From contig NZ_AGBX01000001.1 of assembly GCF_000225825.1 (NCBI RefSeq), positions 124,001-188,000 on the forward strand: a DNA stretch of 64,000 nucleotides, in the 5' to 3' direction. The position numbers were made by a program, and so were the translations under genes. Shown piece after piece: positions 32,333 through 41,410 of this stretch (position 1 is its first letter; the number at the start of each line of letters is the position of its first letter). Source of the stretch: Brachybacterium squillarum M-6-3. GTDB lineage: Bacteria; Actinomycetota; Actinomycetes; Actinomycetales; Dermabacteraceae. The notes beneath the pieces were generated by a model, which had not been told where the DNA came from, did not search any database, and saw only the letters and a list, made by a program, of their open reading frames with translations.

Positions 32333-35270
32333 CGGCGTCGGCCTCCTGCTGCTGGTCGATCTGGGCGCCGAGGGTGCGCAGCACATCGAGGATCACGCCG
32401 ACCACCACGAGGTACACGCCGGTGTCGAACCAGAGGGCGCTCGGCACGTGCACCTCCCCCAGCAGGGGCAGGTGCAGCACGGGGGTGGCGGTGGAGAAGA
32501 TCGTGCCGCCGAAGGCCAGCGGCAGCACCGCGGCGGAGACGGCGACCGCCATGCCCACGCCGAGCACCAGCCCGGCCTGCACGGGGGCCGCCTCGGTGAG
32601 CTCGTAGCGGCCGCCGGCGAGGTAGCGCAGGGTGAGGGCGAGCCCCGCCACCAGGCCGCCCGCGAAGCCGCCGCCGGGCAGGTTGTGCCCGGCCATCAGC
32701 AGGTACACGGAGAACATCATCATCACCGGGAAGGCGATGCGGGTGATCACCTCGAGGATCACCATGCGCCGCTCCGGGGCGAGGGTCAGCCCGGCCGAGA
32801 GCCAGGTGCGCCAGCGGTTCGGGCCGGCCACCTCGTCGCCTCGGACGTCGAAGTCGAGCACGTTGGCGGGCAGCGGCGCGTCGGCGCGGCGACGCCAGAT
32901 CGAGGTGCCGCCCTCCAGGTCGCGCACCCGGGCGATCCCCTGCTCGCGGCGGGTGACGAAGATCAGGGAGGCGACGCCGGTGGCGACCACCAGCAGCACC
33001 GCGATCTCGCCCATGGTGTCCCAGACGCGGGCGTCGACCAGGGCCACGTTGACCACGTTGTGACCGCCGCCGATGGTGTAGGCCGGCTCGATCAGCTCGG
33101 GGCCCAGCGGGGCGGCGCTGCGGGCGTCGGCGGCGTACAGCGCCGCCCCGCACAGCACCACGGCGGTGCCGATGGCGACGGCCCAACGACCCCAGGCGCC
33201 GATCCGCAGGGGGCGCCGGGAGAAGTGGGTGGGCAGGCGGCGCAGCACGAGCACCAGCACCACCGTCATCGCGGTCTCCACCAGCACCTGCGTGGTGGCG
33301 ACGTCGGGGGCGCCGGAGACCAGGAACAGCATCGCGGCGCCGTAACCGGTCACGGAGATGAGGAACACGGCGCGCAGGCGGCGCCGGGAGCGGGCGGCGC
33401 CGAGGGCGGCCAGCGCCATCACCGGCAGCAGCAGGAGTTCCGCGGGGTGGTGGAAGATCACCAGGTTGTCCGGCAGCGGGGCCCGCACCAGCGCCACGGG
33501 CACCGTCAGGGCGATCAGCACCAGCAGCATCGTGGCCAGGGTGTAGGGCAGGGAGCCGCGCTGGAACAGCGGGGTGATGCGCACGGCGGCGGTGTCGACG
33601 GCGCGCATCAGACGGCGGAAGCCCCGCTCGGCGTCCAGCAGCACGGCCAGGCGCTCCGAGGCCCAACGCTGCGGGCTGAGCGCCCGCTGCACCCGCTCCA
33701 GCGGGCGCGCCACCAGGCACAGCGCCGCGCCGCCGGTCAGCGCGAGCGCGGAGGCCAGCAGCGGCACCCCGAGCTCGGGGACCATCAGCAGGTGGGCGTG
33801 GCGCTCCGCTTCCGGCAGCACCGCGGCGACCGGGCCGAGCACGTCCTCGAGCGGCCCGGCGGCGAGCGCCAGGACCACGGAGCCGCTGGCGATCACGGCC
33901 GGCGGCAGCCAGAACATCGCGGGGATGCGGGGCCGGGCGACGGCGGGGGCACCGGGGGCGCGGCCGAAGGTGCCGCGCACGAAGCGCCAGGAGTAGGCGA
34001 CGGTGAGCACGGATCCGAGCACGAGCGTCGCCAGCAGCGCCCGCTCCCCCGGCCCGCCGTACCAGAGGGTCGCGAAGACGGCCTCCTTGGCCACGAAGCC
34101 CAGCAGCGGCGGGATCGCGGCCATGGACGCGGCGGAGACGGTGCCGATCACGGCGACGACGGGCGCGGCCCGCGCCACCCCGGAGAGGACCCGCAGGTCA
34201 CGGGTGCCGAACTTCTTGTCGACGATGCCGACGACCATGAACAGCGGCGCCTTGAACAGGGCATGGGCCAGCAGCATCGCGGTCGCGGCCAGCAGAGCGT
34301 CCTGGGTGGTTAGGCCCGCCACCGCGGCGAGGAAGCCGAGCTGGGAGACGGTGCCGTAGGCCAGCAGCAGCTTCACGTCGTGCTGGCGCAGGGCCCGCCA
34401 GCCGCCCAGCAGCATGGTGGCGGCTCCGAGCACGGTCAGCACGGTGGTGACCGCCGGCAGCAGCGCGATCGCGGGGGCCAGGCGCAGGATCAGGTAGATC
34501 CCGGCCTTCACCATCGCGGCGGCATGCAGGTACGCGGAGACGGGGGTGGGGGCGGCCATCGCGCCGGGCAGCCAGAAGTGGGTGGGCACCAGCGCCGACT
34601 TGGAGGCGGCCCCGGCCAGCACCAGCAGCATCGCGGTGAGCAGGGAGGGCCCGGCGGAGGCCCACATGTCGTCGGCCAGGATCACGGAGATCCGGCCGGT
34701 GCCGGCGGCCTGCGCCATCATCAGCAGGCCCACCAGCATCGCCAGGCCGCCGGCGGTGGTCACGACCAGGGCGTGCATGGCGGCGCGGCGGGCGGAGCGC
34801 TTGTCGGGGTAGTGCCCGATCAGCAGGTAGGAGAAGACGGTGGTGAGCTCCCAGGCGGTGTAGAGCACCATCACGTCGTCGGCCAGCACCAGAGCGAGCA
34901 TGGCGCCGGCGAAGGCGGTGAGCACCCCGGCGAAGCGGCCCAGGCCCGGCTCGGCGGAGCCGAAGTAGCGCCCGCAGTAGGCGAGCACGAGCGCGCCGAC
35001 GCCGCTGGCGACCATGGCGAGCACCCAGCTCAGGGTGTCCAGGCGCAGGGCCAGCTCGATGTTCAGGGTGGGGATCCACGGGACCGCCTCGACGCGCGGA
35101 GAGGACTGCAGCGTGGTGGGGCCCTGCAGCGCCAGCCAGAGGGTGGAGGCGGCGGGCACGAGGGCCAGCAGGTAGAAGGCGTTGCGGCCCGCTCCCCGCA
35201 CCAGCACCGGCGCCAGCAGGGCGGCGACGAGGTGGGCGAGGAGGATCGTGAACACGCGGTCTCCGTCCAT
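32322..35270 (-). CDS. mrpA: Mrp Na+/H+ antiporter subunit A fused to subunit B
   Basis: Large antiporter subunit, 982 aa, first gene of the operon. The N-terminal 500 or so residues are NuoL-like (TAWELTTVFSYLLIGHYPDK with Glu, SKSALVPTHFWLPGAMAAPTPVSAYLHAA split for description, KLLLAYGTVSQLGF). The middle has the MrpA-specific DUF4040 region, and the last 200 residues are an MrpB domain (EVITRIAFPVMMMFSVYLL, GHNLPGGGFAGGLVAGLALTL). Such A/B fusion is typical of actinobacteria, so no separate mrpB exists. Exports Na+ in exchange for protons for pH and salt tolerance. Confidence 0.94.
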   Translation of the reverse strand: MDGDRVFTILLAHLVAALLAPVLVRGAGRNAFYLLALVPAASTLWLALQGPTTLQSSPRVEAVPWIPTLNIELALRLDTLSWVLAMVASGVGALVLAYCGRYFGSAEPGLGRFAGVLTAFAGAMLALVLADDVMVLYTAWELTTVFSYLLIGHYPDKRSARRAAMHALVVTTAGGLAMLVGLLMMAQAAGTGRISVILADDMWASAGPSLLTAMLLVLAGAASKSALVPTHFWLPGAMAAPTPVSAYLHAAAMVKAGIYLILRLAPAIALLPAVTTVLTVLGAATMLLGGWRALRQHDVKLLLAYGTVSQLGFLAAVAGLTTQDALLAATAMLLAHALFKAPLFMVVGIVDKKFGTRDLRVLSGVARAAPVVAVIGTVSAASMAAIPPLLGFVAKEAVFATLWYGGPGERALLATLVLGSVLTVAYSWRFVRGTFGRAPGAPAVARPRIPAMFWLPPAVIASGSVVLALAAGPLEDVLGPVAAVLPEAERHAHLLMVPELGVPLLASALALTGGAALCLVARPLERVQRALSPQRWASERLAVLLDAERGFRRLMRAVDTAAVRITPLFQRGSLPYTLATMLLVLIALTVPVALVRAPLPDNLVIFHHPAELLLLPVMALAALGAARSRRRLRAVFLISVTGYGAAMLFLVSGAPDVATTQVLVETAMTVVLVLVLRRLPTHFSRRPLRIGAWGRWAVAIGTAVVLCGAALYAADARSAAPLGPELIEPAYTIGGGHNVVNVALVDARVWDTMGEIAVLLVVATGVASLIFVTRREQGIARVRDLEGGTSIWRRRADAPLPANVLDFDVRGDEVAGPNRWRTWLSAGLTLAPERRMVILEVITRIAFPVMMMFSVYLLMAGHNLPGGGFAGGLVAGLALTLRYLAGGRYELTEAAPVQAGLVLGVGMAVAVSAAVLPLAFGGTIFSTATPVLHLPLLGEVHVPSALWFDTGVYLVVVGVILDVLRTLGAQIDQQQEADADVR

Positions 35271-35385
35271 CGTCCGGGGGTGGGGAGGGGGCGGGGCCCA
35301 TCCTACGGGGGTCTTTCTGTCACCCCGAGAAGGAGAGCGAGGTCACAGCCTCCCCTCGCTGCTCCGCTCCCCCTACAGTGAGGCC

Positions 35386-36711
35386 ATGACCCGCCCCTCC
35401 CCCGGCCGTCGGCCGCCCGTGGTCCCCTTCGCGCTCTGGGACGGCGGCATGTCCGCCTTCTCCTCCGTGATCCTCACCTTCGTGTTCTCCACCTACGTGG
35501 CCTCCGCGGTGGCCGCCGAGGGCGCCGTGGGGGACGCCGCGATCCAGGCGGCGCGGGACGAGGGCTCCCGGGTGCTGGCCACCTGGCAGTCGATCGGCGC
35601 GGTGGCGGTGGCGCTGCTGGCGCCGCTGCTGGGCAACCTCGCCGACCGCGGTGGGGCCCGCAACGCGCTGCTGCGGGTCTTCACGATCGGCACGATCCTC
35701 ACCGTCGCGGCGATGCCGCTGGTCGCCCTGGACCGGGACTTCCTGGTCCTGGGGGCGGCACTGATCGCCCTGGGCGTGGTGTGCAGCGAGCTGGCCGGGG
35801 TGTTCGTGAACTCGGTGCTGCCGGAGATCTCCACCCCCGCCGACCGCGGCCGCGTCTCCGGCACCGCCTGGGCGGTCGGCTACTGGGGCTCGATCCTGGC
35901 GTTCGGCGCCGTGCTGGTGCTGTTCGTGATGCCCGGCACCGGGCTGCTCGGCATCACCGCCGAGGCCGGCTGGAACCTGCGAGCCGTGCCCGTCTTCGTG
36001 GCGCTGTGGATGCTGGCCTTCACCCTGCCGCTGATGATCCGCGCCCCGCGGCACGCGGCCACCGCCCCCGGGGAGCGCTGGACGCCCTGGCAGGGCTACG
36101 GGCTGATCATCCGCCGGGTGGTGCGGGCCGTGCGCGAGGAACCGGTGATGCTGCAGTACCTGGTGGCCTCCGCGATCTACCGCGACGGGCTGGGCGCCGT
36201 GTTCTCCATCGCCGGGGTGCTGGCCGCGAACGCCTACGGCTTCACCACCGTGCAGGTGATCGTCTTCGGCATCGCCGCGAACCTGGTGGCGGGCCTCGGG
36301 GTGTTCCTGGGCGGCCGGGTGGACGACCGCCTCGGCCCCCGGCCGGTGATCCTGGCGGGCTGCGCGGCGATCGTGGTGCTGGGCCTGGTGGTGCTGATCT
36401 GGGGCTCGACGGCGGTGTTCTGGGCGGCGGGCCTGGCGATCTGCCTGTTCGTCGGCCCCGTGCAGTCGGCCTCCCGGAACCTGCTCACCCGGCTCTCCCT
36501 GCCCGGTCGGGAGACGGAGAACTTCGGTCTCTACGCGACGACGGGCCGGGCGCTGGGCTTCCTCGGCACCGGTGCCTTCGCCCTGGTGGTGGCGATCTCC
36601 GGGGACACCCGCACCGGGATCCTGGGGATCGTCATGGTGGTGGCGCTGGGCCTGGTGGCCTTCGCGCCGATCCGGCTGGGCGCCGCGGGGCGCGCGGCCG
36701 ATCCGGCCTGA
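35386..36711 (+). CDS. MFS transporter, UMF1 (Atg22-like) family
   Basis: Twelve-helix transporter of 441 aa. Opens with FALWDGGMSAFSSVILTFVFSTYV, the UMF1 family start, and has NLADRGGARNALL in the first loop, GTAWAVGYWGSILAF in helix 5 and SRNLLTRLSLPGRETENFGLY, the usual second-half motif. Fungal Atg22 members export amino acids from vacuoles; the bacterial substrate is unknown. The ATG at 35386 lies six bases after TACAGT with no ribosome binding site (leaderless). Divergent from mrpA. Confidence 0.88.
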   Translation: MTRPSPGRRPPVVPFALWDGGMSAFSSVILTFVFSTYVASAVAAEGAVGDAAIQAARDEGSRVLATWQSIGAVAVALLAPLLGNLADRGGARNALLRVFTIGTILTVAAMPLVALDRDFLVLGAALIALGVVCSELAGVFVNSVLPEISTPADRGRVSGTAWAVGYWGSILAFGAVLVLFVMPGTGLLGITAEAGWNLRAVPVFVALWMLAFTLPLMIRAPRHAATAPGERWTPWQGYGLIIRRVVRAVREEPVMLQYLVASAIYRDGLGAVFSIAGVLAANAYGFTTVQVIVFGIAANLVAGLGVFLGGRVDDRLGPRPVILAGCAAIVVLGLVVLIWGSTAVFWAAGLAICLFVGPVQSASRNLLTRLSLPGRETENFGLYATTGRALGFLGTGAFALVVAISGDTRTGILGIVMVVALGLVAFAPIRLGAAGRAADPA

Positions 36712-36712
36712 G

Positions 36713-37507
36713 TCAGCCGAGGTGGCGCGGGTCGACCAGCAGACCCTCGCCGTCGACCACGTAGCCGCCGACACCCTCCTCGAGGGTCGCCGCGAGCAGG
36801 CCGATGCGGCGGTAGACCAGCTCCCAGCGGGCGGCGGTGGCCGGGTCCGGCACCTCGACCGCGTCCTCGGCCTCGTCCTCGGGCAGGTGGCGCAGCCGGT
36901 AGTCCACGGCGCGGTCCAGCCAACCGAGCGCCGCGAGCGCCGGGTGCGGCTCGGCGGGGCCGACGGTGAGGGCGATCATGCCGCCGTCGTCCAGCGGGAT
37001 GGTGGCGCCGTAGCCGGTGGTGTCGGCGTCGCCGGGCACCTCGTCGAGCTCCGCCTCGGGCTCGAGAGGGGCGATCAGCAGCGAGAGGGAGGCCGCGTCG
37101 ATCGCGTAGGGGCTGACCACCGTGAGGTCGCGGATCGCGAAGGGGTGGGGCTCGAGGCGGGTACCGCCGTCGGTGACCACGGCGCCCTGCAGGCGGCGGG
37201 CCAGGGACCACAGCAGGTCCAGCTCGCGCCGCTCCTCGCGGAAGGGCAGCCCCTCGCCGAAGGCGCGGCCGTAGCCGTGGGAGTCGACCATGCCGTCCGG
37301 CAGGGGGTCCTCGCGGTCTCGCTCGACCTCCAGGGTGAAGCGGCCGGCGCCGCGCGGGGAGGGATCGGGCAGCAGGCGCGCCCCCTCCCCCAGCTCGATC
37401 GCGCCGTCGTCGGAGAGCTCCGCGCCCGGCCGCACGTTGCGGACCATGGCGAGCACGTCCGCGGGGTCGGTGGAGCGCGGCAGCTGCAGGCGGTGGCGGG
37501 CGATCAT
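36713..37507 (-). CDS. Hypothetical protein coupled to dcd
   Basis: Soluble acidic protein of 264 aa from the ATG at 37507, which overlaps the dcd stop (ATGA). No membrane helix or signal peptide and no family recognised. It is rich in beta-type segments ([33 protein letters not shown]) and ends [17 protein letters not shown]. The tight coupling to dCTP deaminase suggests a shared mRNA, not a shared reaction. Convergent with the MFS gene, one base from its stop. Confidence 0.75.
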   Translation of the reverse strand: MIARHRLQLPRSTDPADVLAMVRNVRPGAELSDDGAIELGEGARLLPDPSPRGAGRFTLEVERDREDPLPDGMVDSHGYGRAFGEGLPFREERRELDLLWSLARRLQGAVVTDGGTRLEPHPFAIRDLTVVSPYAIDAASLSLLIAPLEPEAELDEVPGDADTTGYGATIPLDDGGMIALTVGPAEPHPALAALGWLDRAVDYRLRHLPEDEAEDAVEVPDPATAARWELVYRRIGLLAATLEEGVGGYVVDGEGLLVDPRHLG

Positions 37508-38115
37508 GCGGGGCCGTCCTGATCGGCGGCGCCCTCGACGGGGATCACGGTGCGGTGGAAGTTCAGGTGCGAGCGGGAGGCGGTGGGGCCGCGCTGCCCG
37601 CTGTAGCGGTTCAGGTTGCCCTCGCTGCCGTAGGGGTGCGCGGAGGCGGAGGAGAGGCGGAAGAAGCAGAGCTGGCCGATCTTCATGCCGGGCCACAGCG
37701 CCACCGGCAGGGTCGCCATGTTCGACAGCTCCAGGGTGATGTGCCCGGTGAAGCCGGGGTCGATGAAGCCCGCGGTGGAGTGGGTGAGCAGGCCCAGGCG
37801 GCCCAGGGAGCTCTTGCCCTCGAGGCGGGCGGCGACGTCGTCCGGCAGGGTGACCTGCTCGTAGGTGGAGGCGAGCACGAACTCCCCCGGGTGCAGCATG
37901 TACGGCTCCTCGGGGTCGACCTCCACCAGTCGCGTCAGCTCGGCCTGCTCGGTGGCGGGGTCGATCATCGCGTACTTGTGGTTGTCGAACAGCCGGAAGA
38001 AGCGGTCGATCCGCACGTCCACGGAGGCGGGCTGGATCATCTGCGGATCGAAGGGGTCCAGACGCACCCGACCGGCCTCGATCTGGGCCTGGATGTCACG
38101 GTCACTGAGCAGCAC
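37504..38115 (-). CDS. dcd: dCTP deaminase
   Basis: Makes dUTP (or dUMP in the bifunctional actinobacterial form) from dCTP for dTTP synthesis. 203 aa with the trimeric dUTPase-like core: [37 protein letters not shown] (catalytic Glu) and the C-terminal nucleotide-closing tail [14 protein letters not shown] start six bases after TAGGGT with no ribosome binding site, so probably leaderless. Confidence 0.96.
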   Translation of the reverse strand: MLLSDRDIQAQIEAGRVRLDPFDPQMIQPASVDVRIDRFFRLFDNHKYAMIDPATEQAELTRLVEVDPEEPYMLHPGEFVLASTYEQVTLPDDVAARLEGKSSLGRLGLLTHSTAGFIDPGFTGHITLELSNMATLPVALWPGMKIGQLCFFRLSSASAHPYGSEGNLNRYSGQRGPTASRSHLNFHRTVIPVEGAADQDGPA

Positions 38116-38215
38116 GGGCCCACCCTAGCGGTCCCGATTCGCGGCCGGGGCCGACGAGCGGGTATGCTGACCGCCGTTCGTCGCGCCGGATCCCCGGTCC
38201 ACGCCGACGCTTCGC

Positions 38216-38286
38216 GCGGGTGTAGTTCAATGGTAGAACTTCAGCTTCCCAAGCTGACAGCGCGGGTTCGATTCCCGTCACCCGCT
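38216..38286 (+). tRNA. tRNA-Gly (CCC)
   Basis: Cloverleaf with acceptor GCGGGTG/CACCCGC, anticodon stem TCAGC/GCTGA around TTCCCAA (anticodon CCC, reads GGG), T-arm CGGGTTCGATTCCCG. CCA not encoded. Confidence 0.96.
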
Positions 38287-38292
38287 CCACGC

Positions 38293-38320
38293 GGAACCGC
38301 AGGCTGAGGCCTGCGGTTCC
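38293..38320 (+). terminator. Terminator after tRNA-Gly
   Basis: Perfect 12-base stem ggaaccgcaggc/gcctgcggttcc, loop tgag, followed by ttcgt. Confidence 0.85.
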
Positions 38321-38370
38321 TTCGTACCCGGGGTCCCCTGCCCCGCGGACCGTCCAGAAAGCAGCGCGCC

Positions 38371-38958
38371 ATGCCCAAGATCATCGGCGGCTCCCTCGAG
38401 GAGCACCGGGAACGCACGCGCGAGATCATCTTCGACGCCCTCACCGGCCTGCTGGAGACGCAGGACTTCGACGCCGTCACCTTCTCCGCGATCGCGACCG
38501 CCGCCGGCGTCGGCCGCACCGCGATGTACAACCACTTCCCCGACAAGGACACGCTCCTGGTCGAGTACGCCCTGCACGAGACCGCGGGGTACATCGTCCA
38601 GCTGCGGCGCGGTATCGACGGCGCCACCTCGCCCCGCGAGGCCGTGCAGCTGTACGTCCGCACCCAGCTCGAGCTGAGCGTCACCTTCCACATGCCGCAG
38701 TCGATGGGCCGCGGCGGGGCGCTGACCCCCGAGAACGCCGCCCGCATGCGCGAGCACGTGATGATGATCGAGGACGTGCTGCGCACCATCGTGCGCGAGG
38801 GCATCGCCTCCGGGGACTTCGCCGCCGACCTCGAGGTCGACGCGACCGTCCGCATCATCAACGGCCTGGTCGTGGGCCCGGCGGCCCGCCGCTTCTCCGC
38901 CACGGCGCTGGAGGCCTTCGTGCTGCGCGGCCTCGGCGCCGCCCCCGAACCGGCCTGA
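38371..38958 (+). CDS. TetR-family transcriptional regulator
   Basis: 195 aa. N-terminal TetR HTH FDAVTFSAIATAAGVGRTAMYNHFPDKDTLL after a 30-residue start (quoted in parts: FSAIATAAGVGRTAMYNHFP). The C-terminal ligand domain has a methionine-rich stretch TFHMPQSMGRGGAL. Stands alone between tRNA-Gly and the pseudo-pyrophosphatase gene, whose stop faces it; target unknown. Confidence 0.9.
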   Translation: MPKIIGGSLEEHRERTREIIFDALTGLLETQDFDAVTFSAIATAAGVGRTAMYNHFPDKDTLLVEYALHETAGYIVQLRRGIDGATSPREAVQLYVRTQLELSVTFHMPQSMGRGGALTPENAARMREHVMMIEDVLRTIVREGIASGDFAADLEVDATVRIINGLVVGPAARRFSATALEAFVLRGLGAAPEPA

Positions 38959-38995
38959 GCACGCCTGAGTCAGACCGACGTCCGGGGGCGGCAGC

Positions 38996-41386
38996 TCAGG
39001 AGCCCTTCTCGCTCTCCCAGTTCATGGTGTCGATCGAGTCGGCGTCCTCCTCCTCGCCGCGGCGGGCGAAGAGCGGGCGGGACATCTCCTCCTGGCCGTC
39101 CTCGAGGTCCACCTCGGGGGCGGTGTGCGCGATGATCCAGGCCACCGCGATGACGATCAGGGCGAGCACCGCGATGCCCCAGCGCAGGTAGACGTCCACC
39201 CCGCCGGTCACGACGGCGATCACCGCGTTGGTGGCGAGCGCCGCGATCGCGGCGGTGGTCAGCAGCAGCGGCAGCGCGAGGGCGCCGACGGCGGAGCGCA
39301 GCACCCCGGTCAGCACGGCGCCGCCGAGGGCGCCGGAGTGACCCCAGGAGCCGGCGCCGCCGTAGCGGCCGGTGGCGACGACCTCCTCGGCGCCGTCCAT
39401 CGCGGCGGAGGAGCCGAGCATCCACAGGCCCAGGCCCGCGGCGGTCAGCACCACGCCCACCAGGTAGCCGGGCAGGGCCGCCGGGCCCAGGCCGAAGCCC
39501 GCCACCAGCGGCAGCAGCACGGCGATCAGCACCGCCGGCGCCACGGCCCGGCGCACGCCCTCGAGCACGTCGTCCAGGCGCAGCGCGGAGCGCTTCTCCA
39601 GGGTCGCGGCTCGGGTCTCCACCACGGAGGTCGCGCCCGCCCGGCGGGCGGCATCCAGCAGGGCGGCGGTCATCGCGAGCACCGCGACGACGCCGAGGCC
39701 GAGACCCGCCAGCACCGGCAGCGCCACCGGGGACAGGGCGTGCAGGGCGCGGTCCTCCCAGACGGTGGCGGCGCGCGGGGCGACCTGCAGGGCGGTGACC
39801 ACGGGGCCGAGGGCCGCGAGGGCGGGGAGCACGGCGGCCAGCAGCATCACGGCGCGGGGCGCGGCGGTCGCGGCCGCTGCGCCCTCCCGGTCGGTGCGCT
39901 CCTGGTCGGGGCGGTCCAGCAGGGAGGCGGCGGCGATGGAGCCGGCCTGCCCGGCCAGCACGATCAGCGCGCCGAGTCCGGCGGTCGCCAGGAGGGTGAG
40001 GGCCAGGCCGGGCACGCCGGCGCTGAGCACGCTGAGCACCCCGGCCACGAGCACCACCAGGGCCAGCGCCCCGGCGGTGACGACGGCACCGGAGGCGAGA
40101 CCGGAGACGGTGCCGAGCGCGCCGCCGGTGCGGCTGGTGCGGGCCGCGCGCAGCACGGAGGCGCCGCGGCGGGCGGCCAGGTTCCCGGACAGGACGGTGA
40201 CGGCGAGGGCCACCAGCACGCCCAGCGCCAGGGAGGCGGCGACCACGGTCGCCGGGGAGATCGTGTACAGGGTCAGGACGTCCAGGAAGGCCCCGGCGCC
40301 ACGGGACTCGTCGGTCGCGGTGACCCACTGCGACATGTCGGTGATCGCCTCGAGGATCTGCGCCTCGAGCTCCGAGCGGGCGATGGGCTCCGCGGTGATC
40401 GCGGTGTCCGAGAAGGTGTCCATCCCGACGGGGGCGAAGCGCAGGTTCTGGTAGGCCGAGGGCAGCCAGAGGGCGGCGGCGACCACGGCGCCGATGCCTC
40501 CGAGCAGGCCGGGCGCCTGGGTGCGGGCGAAGCGCACCGCGCCGACCTCGTCGTCCGCGCCGCGCGGGATCAGCGCGGAGAGCCCGGCGGCCAGCAGCGC
40601 CACGCCGAGGCCGAGCAGCACCACCAGGATGCCCTCGGTGGCGAAGACGGGGATGCCCAGCAGCAGGCCGACGGCGGCGAGGGAGGCGGTCAGGGCCAGC
40701 AGGTCCGCGGACAGCATGCCGCCGCGGCGCAGCATCCCGGCGGTGCGCAGATGCGCGGCGCCGAGGTTGTCCTCCGCCTCCGCCTCCAGGCCGTGCTCGT
40801 CGGTGCCGACCAGCACCGCGGAGGAGACGGCGGCGGTCTCCAGCGGCACCGCGGTCGCCCGCAGCACCAGCGCGGAGACGGCGGCGCCACCGGAGAGGGC
40901 CACCAGACCGGTGGAGGCGCCCTCCTGCAGCACCCACAGGGTGATCGCGGAGGGCAGCACCGCCAGGGCGAGCGCCCCGGCGACGGTGAGGGCCCCGAGC
41001 CGCGGGGCCAGCGCGCGGCGGCGCCCGGCGTCCAGGCCGAGGGCGGCGAGCTGCACGGCGGTGCCGCGCCAGGCGGCGAGCGGGCCCAGCAGCAGACCCA
41101 GCAGCAGCATCGCCGAGCGCAGGATGCGCTGGTCGGTGCTGCCGGGCACGAGATAGAGCAGCACCGCCAGCGGGATGCCGATCCACAGCAGCAGGGAGCC
41201 GGCGGCGCCGAGCGCCCCGCCGAGGCGGGAGCCGAGCGACTCGTCGAGCTCCTCGGCGTCCTCGTCGCGGCGCAGGCGGGCAGGGACGACGAACCCGGCG
41301 ACCAGCGCGGCCACCGAGAGGGCCGCGAGCACGAGCAGGGCGATGGCGAGGTCGTCGCCGAGCGGGAAATCGGTGATGAAGGCCAC
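38996..41386 (-). CDS. Large membrane protein resembling a membrane pyrophosphatase without catalytic residues
   Basis: 796 aa with about 15 to 17 hydrophobic segments and an acidic C-terminal tail. I read it as a degenerate H+-translocating pyrophosphatase. AEDNLGAAHLRTAGMLRRGG, then SADLLALTASLAA, aligns with the enzyme's ADNVGDNVGDxAGMxADLFESYA block. SSAAMDGAEEVVATGRYGG, then GHSGALGGAVLTGVLRSAVG and ALALPLL, aligns with GGAWDNAKKYIE...[25 protein letters not shown]. In each block the Asp and Lys residues that hold Mg-pyrophosphate are replaced, so catalysis is unlikely. 24 bases after the NHL-thioredoxin gene on the same strand. The homology is by eye; a novel transporter is the alternative. 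Confidence 0.6.
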   Translation of the reverse strand: MAFITDFPLGDDLAIALLVLAALSVAALVAGFVVPARLRRDEDAEELDESLGSRLGGALGAAGSLLLWIGIPLAVLLYLVPGSTDQRILRSAMLLLGLLLGPLAAWRGTAVQLAALGLDAGRRRALAPRLGALTVAGALALAVLPSAITLWVLQEGASTGLVALSGGAAVSALVLRATAVPLETAAVSSAVLVGTDEHGLEAEAEDNLGAAHLRTAGMLRRGGMLSADLLALTASLAAVGLLLGIPVFATEGILVVLLGLGVALLAAGLSALIPRGADDEVGAVRFARTQAPGLLGGIGAVVAAALWLPSAYQNLRFAPVGMDTFSDTAITAEPIARSELEAQILEAITDMSQWVTATDESRGAGAFLDVLTLYTISPATVVAASLALGVLVALAVTVLSGNLAARRGASVLRAARTSRTGGALGTVSGLASGAVVTAGALALVVLVAGVLSVLSAGVPGLALTLLATAGLGALIVLAGQAGSIAAASLLDRPDQERTDREGAAAATAAPRAVMLLAAVLPALAALGPVVTALQVAPRAATVWEDRALHALSPVALPVLAGLGLGVVAVLAMTAALLDAARRAGATSVVETRAATLEKRSALRLDDVLEGVRRAVAPAVLIAVLLPLVAGFGLGPAALPGYLVGVVLTAAGLGLWMLGSSAAMDGAEEVVATGRYGGAGSWGHSGALGGAVLTGVLRSAVGALALPLLLTTAAIAALATNAVIAVVTGGVDVYLRWGIAVLALIVIAVAWIIAHTAPEVDLEDGQEEMSRPLFARRGEEEDADSIDTMNWESEKGS

Positions 41387-41410
41387 GGGACGGTTCTCCC
41401 TCGGGGTGGG